Notes: generated from the sequence alone by a model not told the origin. Counted from the first letter of the stretch, positions 20,701 through 27,702 are shown. The stretch: 34,447 nucleotides of DNA from Zelonia costaricensis (GCA_030849075.1 JASAOO010003275.1:1-34447), one strand, 5' to 3'. Program-made: numbers and translations.

Positions 20701-21231
20701 GGGGATGGAGGGGCTGGAGTACAGCATCGGGCCCGCCGACGGCGACCTCGCGGCCCGCGCGTTGCTCGAGACTGCCTGCGGCGATGCGGACGCGGCCCGC
20801 GCGTTGCTCGAGACCACCGACAGCGACCTCGCGGCCCGCGCGTTGCTCGAGACTGCCTGCGGCGATGCGAACGTGGGGATGGCACCGCCATGCGGAAGCT
20901 GCAAAGCAGAGCGCATCGCCAACGCTACTTCACCCGTGTTGGCGACAGAGCCCCGCGCGATTGCGGCCTCGCCCGGTGGCGGCGGGGCGGCGGCGGCGAC
21001 GCTGGTGGCTGACTGCGTCGCCACATTCTCGCTGACCGAGAGGGCCGCGTCACGGCCTTGGATGGTGCTGCTACTCTGGACTGCAATATCGAGGTTGGCG
21101 GCTTCGGGCCCGCTCTTGACGCGGTGAGCACTCTCCGGTAAGGACCCCGACGCCGCCGCCGCCGCGACGCTCACGTCGGACAGAGACGTGGAGGTGCCCT
21201 GAGCCACAGCGTACCCCTCCATTGAACTCAT
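8737..21231 (-). CDS. Giant STE11-like Ser/Thr protein kinase with PAS-like and pseudo-receiver domains
   Basis: An uninterrupted 4164-codon frame ending in TAA. The ATG at 21231 directly follows an in-frame TAG, so it is the first possible start. The kinase domain is at about 3546-4050: GSGAFGDVFEV glycine loop, Lys3577, HRDIKPAN (Asp3761), GDFGSAVK (Asp3778), GTVSYMAPEM, DLWSFG, so all catalytic residues are present. It is STE11/MAPKKK-like and carries low-complexity insertions at about 3636-3733 and 3888-3996. Directly before it, about 3405-3535, is a receiver-like alpha/beta fold with Glu3456 where the phospho-Asp is expected. Residues about 364-935 contain PAS-like strands (WSLIYANDAAASVVGI at 625) separated by disordered inserts. 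The rest is mostly Ala/Ser/Thr/Pro/Gln-rich, with conserved-looking islands at about 1567-1645 and 2204-2318. No membrane segment is seen. A role in signalling, with the N-terminus sensing or regulating, is inferred. The kinase call is firm, the PAS and receiver calls moderate. Confidence 0.93.
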   Translation of the reverse strand: MSSMEGYAVAQGTSTSLSDVSVAAAAASGSLPESAHRVKSGPEAANLDIAVQSSSTIQGRDAALSVSENVATQSATSVAAAAPPPPGEAAIARGSVANTGEVALAMRSALQLPHGGAIPTFASPQAVSSNARAARSLSVVSSNARAASASPQAVSSNARAARSPSAGPMLYSSPSIPSYLLVSPVSSEPPLPFSTQQPSANSSGFSVGQTASMTATGTQEGRHLPDRRSDQSTDNNATVSTLSPPSRDVATPHHELYRQLSNNTVLSATSNTPRRRSLRARSVASAGSAAAIALSTVPATAATSTTQSTTSGTRQPLLHGSAAAPPMFSATDVDAPLAPPSTSSPTSARSTPAGTPALAPQAQVLPGDIIARLNPSLLLMAKTMQSCPMAEVMCPAFVIAATAGSRSGTSAAPSVRAAVPRVDSASALCSSASASAAIAGSVAAAAAAASPATGTTAALTGSSSQSDSPTRVDEAALASLDPGHLHRSRVPPTPLTLPARQPPSSTTFPHNATDAQPLVGSSAVFEHEQCDTAAATTTTASQPVTGSSPTSDGPVNVLAASTATNAPGSTSKTMVGPISLGSHSTPRHTVPASPVLSSPSARPEGGLPPLVAASLSTTPVVQPTWSLIYANDAAASVVGIPGSGGLTAGAGDMPPFDSLFRCFVPTDPATTTTVVSTSAAAVSLNNNSSASSSVPLALATLLSVSPPASSRSPTAVPPRDRAVSGGAGEDNAGKPLSPLPKQQQSPSSSSNTTPSRQPGWREIASLDELMSPAQDHYVVLCHKYTGVYYAALAVPSVPAKTGSGGTRTGGGTAAESTVSSIAVTTASTTAAVTVSLTNPSTPLIESPSSACNQTLRPFPHGMRSGHPSHYHRLPAPRRLSQHSTDVPPSRLTDSAEATVAGVAQPSSPTGVSANATFGPPTARTETQIELFVLQRLESSEPTPAPATPPTMRALTSPPLSRPGSPGGGGGVAWKTTPVDRWPSAALAAPSTEPSPLKTPSPSLLMVPVTSTAVTVTTASISPPLAPQFLSGTAAAICVTSLGSVDPLDIDAPRALREQFTHRLERQQQHHLRERSSPPLESLSVTTNTMADGQPRRWQERYSVETQEDRAREGSSQRHSVGRSTDGAASRTSNYPTTSVSVMPLNSDGAEASAGHSGLASAQQSTSQQSTSQHSTSQHMNQTTLFELSYAPFQANLPEPTNAAVEERLAASGVASSTRFASPVRGQELPFTPSYEPSSDSDAKRWRGSPTTSLPQMPPPLPPSSRAQQRGPPSARYPQQPHPLKSQPQEQLRQLQRQQLEMAAAAATSPADDEEDARLMARYRRTPMTNSLPLSPAPQSTSSRASRQGSPRSVQLSAANATIAPVSAANARIFSPPLQQLRQPSSGHGSGVTSPSAQSPTSSVIAGGPRHGGIGAVPPWRTMQEVRNVESVAQLAQQVREAQQLERRSASPHHVSSVSPAPSTVSNRETAALQPPSPSATSPNHPRSPAPVRSLRNSGHIGGSSGPNSDAALLSGLGALPVAGQPSQQSHGHTPGWATPAEMNLSQILSAQPGGMSWQRSNEVDQIATNKLADRVRAQRGIVAVLVSSRLPKTIIFNSVAFMMFVQHVLRYQHQNGAVQVACILNVRSKTQLVIDMIPVDVLLAASTASKATTTANTSRSLDSASTNRSRRAEALASAAGASGAATNVATADAPGTSSSASGASLGTGTLGRATLPQLTSLPTPVPGATAGAVNPQPSSLSVTTPSQQQTPSHQKSLEELLEAKLEQLDLRYAYEESRQPFSTAVPTLDGGVAYVPSYNASVSGPFANHGTALNFANGIPPTAAAAPMGAASQLSASVVASSLPWGPLRRDSVDAPPVQTKPISTRGSRAATPVRGLQLPLAGRTSPSPQRNALQPQFGQYQQSTDMPQPRRQRGFHYSSPSSPLVPRHRVASQDDDGAWSSRGPQAQQRCRSLSGDALKRSATGPSWKRNSGEGTSASESSQRTSFMRRTSTASAMVNAAAAAGRRRGTFEMLGEAAARVAEGSRVGSLVLSRSGSLAATTTATTSGTGGGGPRNARHSTSTTTTNTTSRTPGEAALEARAQLTSEPGTEGDGAEGQELGARDIPRADTEDGLVEDEANEEAAGDHSAASASRLEHRGSGPEQLLHTYPFRGPTLDDVAASYSGGGGAEAMSSPAALQAAAPWSPRRRPPLRNVSSALYLSRDMQQSLTMCDGSTRVRAETFEAQVRFPFTTPQRLELLSHLGNVQLSKYRGLSVFGVNLVNLVTEEAAAEAAQPSPQIIPLRYEIAARPYSEDVRGKSVILPPIKSPTAATRPNMIANVLTNSRQSTTATISAGTTATSTTAASAAAAVAAVSNNNTTSATASEGRSARTEGPTLGREWSTSEGSSAAAGATRRVSWLRPPALQHPAPMGATAAAAAVSPSASRRSHDGGTTTSRVGSVDNTGDGLRGAASHVNNSTPPAEMLNAGVPSANLDPDAETTTAAPVGRPVGERGGDSARRTTATPSASGLGAGVGAAAAETASSTADHRAPQPSSPSPPPSAAPSRRDDRDAVRAQTAGPEEVVDDDDDAAMLSVASAAPHSDTGDDEAGLDAANLPTSITSTAVGAASRAATLATSLSRADLGTPARRQHADPHYQLMDFSPTARQGRRRQSSLLLMAAAEHSDGEEDHPSDVMAAVHAAHAEMLRSTDAGGRRLSGSGMQRHRTNSTSGGTPGAAPPIAIGGDGGMRGSGTEPHWAAPASGFTLSGITLPKKGSGLQLPVVLPDDTASAAAAAAATKQQQQQRTAMTSDRRRPSSSTAAAAGNAAAAAAPAGAAAAAAVGAGSASPAAATAAAAAARGAATSATAAAAAGGPSDAKEAVRRIDATTTITTTYVAGGTRRHSPTRRPSPGTQRGTSPTPDRTLGTARSDVEPQGADSLTVGFESLPRLRGYKTWAERTTATMRSSMSSFPSSQHRPSAGSPAFLPHPVVSGSTTTGGGGNSSHIDLASTLSNTAQGLVSVRTQKSGGTELLGYALSTSAAAAFGGFSTAFSKEDEDVPEGKGRPVAATAALAVVAAAKPMTPAKTDEVEMKQGKHESSTTAVVAAGPISLGLGPLAAELADALSTSRGDSLAGRPPTSLLFSNIITMPPAAQCAAAATVPGPSTVVNIVGPAQGSSSALSHQSSTPSGTVQVGSEESSMSPLMELKPTSDTPRRRSSSSSGSLPSPGLAPSGTSVYEDWRGQRGGGRGVPGAGVSVRDDANDSFAESFMDIFGVVSRPHQLAELRRRASVHMRSLRDQGLASGGTSGASFGAAAAATLGMATAAAVMSVPNASAVADTSSSVTGTPAGANTTIRTSRPSTTAISSGSASRLDAAVMGGGGSQSRFAAGNGSATTATADRETIADPHAAMRDAAEEAAEQIMRSNLHVLVYATRAHVEIEEILGIYGHCTTFVTNPTQMLRYARSGLKLFDVCIVEWVDSLVNAEIHEMLAEHAVEETVVIFFISTRPGVHTPTMNVENVMTDATVVMHADDLLDGLLSRNVLGEVQQLIRRRRLLRSMVDVPMEQSYQIVRHIGSGAFGDVFEVLMYVSHGKLAMKRIFLKSMKLRQLEIINREVSILRALDHPNIVSFSHTRLEDNSYAIFMELCDGSLADHLLEPSVAIPGAAERQQYRNAGGIGGPMAEHPNNALSTSSMLNSSNSISGGGAESKGDRVGSLRAGARFAGDGAAAAAAGVGGEPGAGVNGGSFTSPALTRPQDAVMIVHDIASALTYLHRRGIIHRDIKPANVLFANGMAKLGDFGSAVKMSESRQLRNMKGTVSYMAPEMVLGEPYTESCDLWSFGCLIASIMGINLGHLNGLHMPALNELYRSIPKTGSLPLTFTNRLSSRFENHYTEETTNRMLNALRHALEIDTVERAEQERGGAGVAAALATQQTPGTTEFTLSTTHTTMHTSPSTGKLSPGAAAHDGSSAMLSTASPLGGEAASGVSGSAPSQQQDSLLAAMADAQLQADERRSIVCISTSSIDVLGEFSVLLPASLVELFNRLFHRDPTKRMTAADVLDHQVSWDVEWMTHMMQEVHEVSTLLAQCSAGAQGSPATANRRAGGAAGAMPSAGAPGSFVSFSIQSGSGEIGRNSAGRGSAGRQIPTAINANGGPNMPSAANTYVLDLSLSGGSGADENDGADDV
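9061..10599 (-). other. Protein kinase catalytic domain (STE11-like) of the giant kinase
   Basis: Residues about 3545-4055. All diagnostic motifs are present: the glycine loop, Lys3577, the alphaC Glu in INREVSIL, HRD Asp3761, DFG Asp3778 and MAPE. The two inserts are about 98 residues between the hinge and alphaE, and about 108 residues in the late C-lobe. Confidence 0.93.
10628..11019 (-). other. Degenerate receiver-like domain of the giant kinase
   Basis: Residues about 3405-3535 alternate beta and alpha elements like a CheY fold: beta1 HVLVYAT (3407-3413), beta3 FDVCIVEW, beta4 TVVIFFIST (Ser3485/Thr3486). The acidic pair after beta1 is absent and the beta3 position has Glu3456, not Asp, so phosphotransfer is not expected. 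This is seen by eye only and needs a profile comparison. Confidence 0.55.
12680..12930 (-). repeat. Ala/Gln homopeptide-coding GCN/CAG tracts
   Basis: Within the giant kinase, runs of GCN codons give several alanine tracts, and a (CTG)n on the + strand near 12880-12895 gives five glutamines. These are typical codon-slippage repeats in a disordered linker. Confidence 0.8.
17701..17745 (-). repeat. Three 15-bp in-frame tandem repeats
   Basis: Three consecutive 15-base units (CTGCGAGGTGCTSTG and one-base variants on the + strand) encode repeated QSTSQ-type pentapeptides in the disordered part of the giant kinase. Confidence 0.85.
18418..20142 (-). other. PAS-like domain broken by low-complexity inserts
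   Basis: Four segments resemble successive parts of a PAS fold: MAEVMCPAFVIAATA within 364-403, WSLIYANDAAASVVGI at 625-640, YVVLCHKYTGVYYAALAVP at about 777-795, and TQIELFVLQRLES at about 922-935. Between them lie long Ser/Thr/Ala/Pro-rich stretches. Together the segments would make one PAS core spread over about 570 residues. Confidence 0.5.
20741..20869 (-). repeat. In-frame imperfect tandem repeat in the giant kinase N-terminus
   Basis: A 22-base element starting GCGGCCCGCGCGTTGCTCGA occurs at 20750-20771, 20792-20813 and 20831-20852 (spacing 42 and 39 bases). The flanks are partly repeated too. It encodes three copies of an SSNARAA peptide near residues 125-165. Confidence 0.85.
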
Positions 21232-21312
21232 CTATGGCTACGCCTGGCGGAGAAGGGGGAGGGGGTCAAGGTAGCGTGCGTGTGTGACACAGTGCTCAGC
21301 GAGTCTCCTGCA

Positions 21313-21314
<2 letters not shown>

Positions 21315-21350
<36 letters not shown>
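21315..21350. repeat. (GT)n microsatellite upstream of the giant kinase
   Basis: GT/GC dinucleotides on the + strand, so (CA)n in the sense of the kinase mRNA, about 85 bases before its start codon. Confidence 0.9.
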
Positions 21351-21412
21351 CGAGGGCGGCAAGGAAAGGGGGCTGATAAAGGTAAAAGGAACCTCCGCTC
21401 TCTTCGCGCCGT

Positions 21413-21483
21413 CTGCACGTCACCACCACCACCACCACAACAGCAGCAGCAGCGACGGAGAACAAAAAAAAAAAAGAAGAACG
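21413..21483 (-). promoter_or_regulatory. Candidate trans-splice acceptor for the giant kinase
   Basis: On the minus strand a TTCTTC-T12 pyrimidine tract (complement of about 21464-21483) is followed, after a GCT/GGT-repeat stretch without AG, by the first AG at 21413-21414. That gives a 5' UTR of about 181 bases containing a CA-rich tract. Another AG at 21372-21373 follows a second, weaker tract. Confidence 0.45.
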
Positions 21484-21833
21484 ACAAACGAGCAAATGGA
21501 CACACAACCGGTAAGCACGCACGCCAAACGAAGCGGTGGCGGGGCAAGCTTCGAATTCGCAGCAACCGACCGCGTGCGTGCTACAGGCTACGGCTGGAGG
21601 GTTGAGAAACGATGTGGCGGGAGGGGACTGGCAAAGCACACAGACGCACACCCGCACGCAGACAGAACGCGAAGACAAACAAGAGGTCAAACAGACAAGG
21701 AGAAGAAAAGCGAAGGTGAAGTGGACGAGAAGAAGGAGGACAGACAAACGCAAACACCAGCCAGTCCCGGTCTGGTTCGACGACACCGCAGTCGAGGAGA
21801 GGAGGGGAAGGAGGAGCCAAAGCACCACGGAAA

Positions 21834-21841
21834 TACACACA

Positions 21842-21875
<34 letters not shown>
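21834..21875. repeat. (CA)n microsatellite
   Basis: CA dinucleotides with one CT interruption on the + strand. Confidence 0.9.
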
Positions 21876-21877
<2 letters not shown>

Positions 21878-22556
21878 TGAAGGCTCCTTTGCTTGACGTG
21901 TGTTCACAGGAGGAAAGGAGGCGAGTGGGTGTGGGGGGGGGGTCTGACGCTGGATCAAAGAAGCGCACACAACTAGATTCAGCACGATGGGAACAAAGGG
22001 TGGGAAGAAGAAGTGGAGAGAAAAGGAAAGGGGGTGGGGGCTGCCACGGTGGAAAACAAAGAAAAGAAAACAAACAAACGAGAATGGAGACACAAAATTG
22101 AGATAGTGCGACAGAGCCGCGGATGGGGCAGTGGTTCGACCCGGTAGAGGGAGGGGAGGGGAAGGTGTAGTTCCAGAGGGGTCTGCAGCAACGTGTACGC
22201 GAAGCACAAGTCAGAGTACCACAGGCAGCTTCCACCTTCACCACCACCACAATCACAACAACAACAGTGGCTGCAGTGGGCGAAATGACCACACAAGCGG
22301 TGGAGCACCGCGAGTAGAAAACGAAAAGGAGGGAGTGGGGGGAGGAGGGATGAGGGAGGAGGGGGGGGGGGCGCAGACAGCGAAGAGAAAAGGCAAACGG
22401 GCAAAGTGAAGAAGGGGGTGGCTCTAAAGGACCTCACGGGAGAAGGGCAGAGCCAAGCAAGAGAAAGAGGGAGAGTCAGAGCGAGCGCTGATTGGTCAGG
22501 AGCGCAGGTAAACCCAAATGCACACACGACTGTACATACAGCGAGCAAAGGCGCGC

Positions 22557-22590
22557 GCACACACACACAGACACACACACACACACGCAC
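22557..22590. repeat. (CA)n microsatellite
   Basis: CA dinucleotides with one AG interruption, preceded by a GC dinucleotide run. Confidence 0.85.
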
Positions 22591-22916
22591 GCAGAAAGGG
22601 GCACAGACACGCGGGAAGAGAGATGGAGCGAGGCAGCGCGATAAACTAGAGGCAGAAGAACAAACAAAAGACGGGAAGCGAGCAAGCAACGCGGTGAACT
22701 ACTTTGAGGCGGAAGCCGAAAACTGCTGAGCGACGACAAACACGACGACGACGAGGAAGACGGGGGGGGGGAGAACTGATGAAGGGGAGGTTGTGTGCGT
22801 GCGCCCCGAGCTATTCGGCGAGGAAGACAAGTGCAAAGGGACAAGCAGGCAAGACGAACAACAGGACGCAGAGGAAAAGAGAGAGAGTTTAAGCACACGC
22901 TTACCGAAGCAATGAA

Positions 22917-22943
22917 CACACACACACACACACACACACACAC
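22917..22943. repeat. (CA)n microsatellite
   Basis: Uninterrupted CA dinucleotides on the + strand. Confidence 0.9.
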
Positions 22944-23070
22944 GAAGACAGTCAGACACACGGTCACAAGTGCACTCTAGTAAAAAAGGGGAAACCGAGA
23001 GCTGGCAAGCAAGAAAGGAGAGACAGTCCCTAAAGTACCCAAAGACAGCAAGCAACCGCAAAGACGAAGA

Positions 23071-23088
23071 CACACACACACACACACA
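23071..23088. repeat. (CA)n microsatellite
   Basis: Short uninterrupted CA tract on the + strand. Confidence 0.85.
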
Positions 23089-23670
23089 TGCACACGGATA
23101 CGAGGAGGCTGTGAAGAGGGCCTCACGGGAACGAGAGGGGAGAAGGGTGCTTGGCTGGTGTGGCGCACGTGCGCGTGTGAAGGCAAGTTTTTTTTTTTGG
23201 GGGGATGAGCCAGGGTAGGAACCCCCCGGGGTCCGTTTGTGTGTGTGTGTCGGGGAAGGGAGAAAAATGGCGAGATCAGAGATGCAAAGCAGATGCGAGT
23301 GCAGCCAAAGCGAGAAGAAGAAGAACAAGAAAAGGGAAGACACGAATGGAGGCTGAGGTGGAGGTAAGCAAGGCCAAGGACAAACCAAGCCGCAATAACA
23401 AAGAAAAACAACCAAATGCTGTGTCGAGGGAGATGGGGAGGGAGGGAGGGCGAAGCGGCCGGCGGGGGGGGGGGGGGAGGAGGGCCCAGGAAAGACGCGG
23501 TGAAGGGAGCTGCGTAAAGGCACGCACGGGGCACACACGCATGCACAGCTGTTACAGCTACGCAGTCTACCGACGATGAGCACAATCGAGAACCAAAAAA
23601 AGGGGAAAAAAGGTGACAAAAAAGAAGACAAACCAAAACAAAAAGGTGGCAGATAATTCACAGCCAGTGA

Positions 23671-23671
23671 N
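23671..23671. other. Undetermined base (N)
   Basis: The only ambiguous base in the window. It lies in non-coding spacer and does not affect any accepted gene. Confidence 0.99.
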
Positions 23672-23835
23672 GTGAGCGGAACAGGGGATGAAGCGTGGGG
23701 CTGATGAGGAACGGACGGCGAAAGGGGGGGGGCAAAAGGAAGACTGGCGGTTATAACAAGTAGCCAGTGGGCCCCCTCCCAATCTGTCTCTCTCTCTTAT
23801 TTTTTTTTGTTCTGGCGAAGGTACGAGAGCAGCAG

Positions 23836-23881
23836 CACCACACAACACACACAACACACACACACACGCGCGCGCGCACAC
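23836..23881. repeat. (CA)n followed by (CG)n, alternating purine-pyrimidine
   Basis: ACACAAC and CA dinucleotides run into a CGCGCGCGCG stretch and back to CA. This is a strictly alternating segment of the type that can adopt left-handed DNA. Confidence 0.8.
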
Positions 23882-25998
23882 GCCAGAAGAAAAGAAGCCC
23901 TGTGAAAACAAACAAGAATCAGCAACCACCACAGCAGCAGCAACACCAGGCACAGTTAAAAATGCGTAACAAGAAGAACGGAGGCAAGTCGCGTGCACCG
24001 CAGACAATGAGTGTATCGGTCCTTGCGCTACACACACTTACACACACACACTAAACACAGTCTGATGGAATACGAGCAACAAGGACGTGACAACCAGAGT
24101 AGCGGGCGAACAGCAGCAACCTCTAGCGCACCTGTCAGCAGGGAGGCGAGGGGGGGAGGAGGAGGAGGCCACGTTCAAGGGGAGGGAGAGAGACCGAGAT
24201 GACGCAAGCTGGGACGAGGAAGGAGAAGCGAGAGAGGGGGGAGGGGAGCGACGACAGGCGCCACACAGAAATAGAGAAAAGTGGGAGAAGACAGAAGACA
24301 GGCACCACGTCACAGCGACACAAAAAAAGGGAGAGGGGAGGGGAAGGGGAAGGGGGAATGGGCGGAGCAGTCAAGTCCACCTGTCAACCGCACAAGAGAA
24401 TTGCGCCAGTTGGCAGACAACAAGAGGGGGTAGGGAGGGAGTAGGTAGAGGCGGAGGAGACCAACAAACAAGGCAACGTGAAGGAGAGAGAGAGCGGGGT
24501 AAGGGTGCTGACGTCCTTCACGTAGAGCTGCCGATTCGCCCACGCGCGAGGGGGGCGGCAGTCGTGAAGGGCAGAAGAAGTTGCGAGAGAGAGAGAGTGA
24601 GAGAGTGAGCGGGGGAGAAAGAAAAAAGAAATGGAGGCGGGAGGAGTCCACAGGGCGCGCCACTGTTGGCGAGGCAGGCAGAGTAGGCGGCGGCGGCAGC
24701 GGCGGCGACGAAGCGAGCGGGAAGGGGGGGCCCTTCTCGAGTTGCACACGCACACGGTATGGAGAAGGGAGGTGAACGAGGGAGCGGGATTCAACACGCA
24801 ACCACAAAAAAAGGGAGATTGAGTAGGGTGGGGAGTGGGGGGGGGGGGGCGAGGCGAGGTTGCAGCGGTGATGGTGATGCTGAACTGAACTACCAGTGGA
24901 GAGGGTCTCGGGTCGCTGGTAGCAGCGAGCTGACCGTTGAGGGGAAACGCTGAAGTGGGGATGAGTGGGGGGGAGGGGGGCACGGGCACAGCGAAGGAGC
25001 TGGACACGCGCACGTTTAAGTGAGTGCGTGTGAGAGTTGGTGGGCTGATGGGGGTGGGCTCGTGTATAGAGAGGTCTCAAGGAATTCGGGAACACCCGCT
25101 CACAATCACACACACACACACGCCAGCGCGCGCAGCGGCACGCCGTCTCCGGAAAAAGAAAAAAAAAGAGTGGAGCGAGGGAGAGGGAGGGGGCGGGGGG
25201 GGCGCGAAGCAAACAACGCAGCACCAGCGAAAAGCGAAGCGGAGCACACGAAAGACGGCGTGCCCGTGTGCGAGAGAGAGAGCAGCAGCAGCGACAGCAG
25301 CAGCAGCGGCACCACCCAATACAGACCCAGACTGCGGCGAGGAGAGGAGGAGAGGAACTGTTTTGCGGCAGCACTAGAAGAGAGGCGGGGGTGTGGGTAG
25401 GGAGGTCGACGAAGTCGCGGCGATGAGGGCGCAGTAAAGTCCGGAAGAAACGCACAAAGAGGAAAGCCAAGAGAACAAAAAAACAGGGTAGCCGGGGATA
25501 CGAGCCTTGGTCTACGAAAGGGAAGGGTATGCTGTGAAAGAAGGTTCTTACCTGTGCTATCACCGACACCGACACAGACGTGCGCGCACACACACAGGCG
25601 AAGACGCGCGCCGGCAGACAGGGATGCAAGCGGGAGACGACAAAAACAGCGAGGTCAGGCGTCTCCGTGCACACGCACACGCCCGCAGCCCTGCACTGGC
25701 ACTCTTCTTTTTCCCTCTTTCCACTCTTCTTCGAAACCCAAATGTGTGAGTGTGCGTTTGTGTATGCTGGTCGTGCAGCTCGCCGTCGCTTCGTCTAGTT
25801 GTTGCGATGCTGCTGCTGCACACCCACCGAGCCTAAAACTGCCCGAATCACAGCACGGTGTCTTGTCCCCACTTCTCGTCTGCTCGCTCTGACGTTGTTG
25901 TGTGTTATGGTGCACGGGATGCGGGTTCTCGAGGCGGAGCTGTCGTACGTACGTGATCCCCTCTTCTTGTGGTGAAACCTTTTTGTTTCTCCGATGCT

Positions 25999-26038
25999 TG
26001 TGTGTGTGTGTGCGTGTGTTTGTTTGTGTGAGTGTGTG
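25999..26038. repeat. (GT)n-rich tract
   Basis: GT dinucleotides with C and TT interruptions on the + strand. It is the first of a cluster of GT tracts (also 26121-26140) in a spacer whose neighbours are CA on this strand. Confidence 0.85.
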
Positions 26039-27458
26039 AAAGACGGTGGAAGAAGCAGAGCACGTAGAACCTTCTTCCAAACTCGTGTTTGTGTGTGCGG
26101 GGTGGCGGGCTTGCGGAAGGGTGTGTGTGTGTGCGTGTGTGGCGATGGTGGTGGTGGTGAGGCCTCCGCCGTTGCACGTGATCCTCTCCGCACCAGCTTT
26201 GCGCAGATATGGAAAACAGACAGGGAGAGGAGGGATCAAAAGGGAAGAAGGACAAGAGAAAAAAAGAAAACAGACGGAGAAAGAAAAAAGAGGAAGGCGA
26301 GGGGAGTAGGGGAACGCGAGGGTGAAAGGACGCGTTTGTGTGTTTGCTTGCGTGTGCTTCCCTTCGTCCGTGTTTGCTGTCAACAATGGAGGGTCGGTGG
26401 TGGCGAGGAAGGAAGGAAGGGGGGGGGGGGAAGTGAGACTGGTTTCCGCGGAGGTGCGTGTGTATGACTCTCTGTGCGCGTCTTCTGCGTGCAATGACGG
26501 AGGAACTACAAACACAGCTGTCAGTGCGCGTGCGGATGTGTGTGAGTGTGTGTGATGGTGTTGGGGCAGAGATAGAGAGGACGGAGGCGATGAGATTAGA
26601 AGCGTGAAGGAGGTAGACGCAGTTTTTTTTCTTTTACTTGCAAGCTCAAAGCTGATGCACAGGGAGGAAAGGAGGGGGGGGGGCAAGGGTGGGAACGGGG
26701 AGTGGGGAGGGGGCGGGGGAAGAGAACTGAAGCATGCTTGCCGTGCTTCGTCTGTTGCCCGCTGCCACATGGTGGCTTCCCTCCCCTTTCCACACGGTGA
26801 CGCGTTCCACGTGCGCTGCACCGGAAAGAGGGGCAGCCATGGAGATGGAAGAACGTGAGAGATGCGGGCGCCCCCTCCTGCAGTGCTGCGTCGCTTCCTT
26901 CTTTTCTTTTACGTGTTTGCTTCATGACACGGTCGAGCCGCTGTCACACGCGCGCATTCGCGCTGTGGTGCACGCTGTGACCGCACGCGGACATGTCCAT
27001 CCTTTCAAAAGAAAAAAAAGAAGAGGAGATTTGTTTTGCGTTGCCGTGTCGCTTCGCCCTTTCGTCCCGACTTGCGTGTGAGCCTGTGCGGACCGCCAGG
27101 GGTACGGCGGAGGAGGCGACGTGGGGAGGGAAAGGGTCGAAGCGAAGGCGGGGAGGAGGCGTGAAGGAAACTGCGTTGCTGTCTTCGTGTGGGATGAGGA
27201 GGGAACCCCGCGCAGGGGGGGGGGGTCAAAGTCGGCGCGGCAGCACACACACGGCTGCAAGCACGACAAAAAACAAACAGCACGTGAGAAAATGGGAGAA
27301 CCCACGCTAAGAAATGCACTTGGGGAGTCGGCGAAGCGGGAGTTGGGGGAGCACGAAGAGGTGAGGAGGGGGAGGAAGGGGGGGGAAAGCCGGGAAAGTG
27401 GGTGACGTAAGCACAAGCCGCCACAGCACGGGCTCCACGCTCGACCTGGACTCACGGA

Positions 27459-27481
27459 CACACACACACGCACACACACAT
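27459..27481. repeat. (CA)n microsatellite
   Basis: CA dinucleotides with one CG interruption, about 300 bases downstream of the AGC kinase stop codon. Confidence 0.8.
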
Positions 27482-27681
27482 CGCTGTCCAAAACTCAGAA
27501 AAGAAGAAGTAAACACCTGAGACAGTCGAATGCGGCGTAGAAGCTGAAGACGATGAGGGGACGGCGGACCCATCCCCGCCTCCCCGAACAATAAGACAGC
27601 GCAGGGTGGGGGGGGGGGAGGCTCCGGGGGAAGAGGGAGATGTGAGAAGGGAAGGGGAGGGCCGAGGCTGTAACTAAAGTT

Positions 27682-27702
27682 CACACACACACACACACAC
27701 AC
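27682..27702. repeat. (CA)n microsatellite
   Basis: Uninterrupted CA tract about 80 bases downstream of the AGC kinase stop codon, so in its 3' UTR. Confidence 0.9.

Noticed and set aside
20741..20869. Possible CRISPR-like repeat array
   Set aside because: Only three imperfect units, in frame within a eukaryotic coding sequence, with spacers that are themselves repeats.
21280..22101. 273-codon plus-strand open frame opposite the spacer
   Set aside because: It crosses GT and CA microsatellites and poly-A, translates to low-complexity His-Thr/Lys-Arg sequence, and is on the opposite strand from all real genes.
22110..22160. tRNA T-loop look-alike (GGTTCGACCC near 22134)
   Set aside because: The flanking bases do not form a T-stem and no acceptor or anticodon stem can be drawn.
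24310..25680. 456-codon minus-strand open frame
   Set aside because: Composition follows pyrimidine-rich and CA-repeat spacer (Cys, Val, Ser, Pro, Leu runs). No domain is visible, and overlapping frames are equally open.
25655..26821. 388-codon minus-strand open frame
   Set aside because: Mostly translated GT/CA repeats and poly-purine sequence (His-Thr and Lys-Arg stretches), with no recognisable motif and no coding-like third-position bias.
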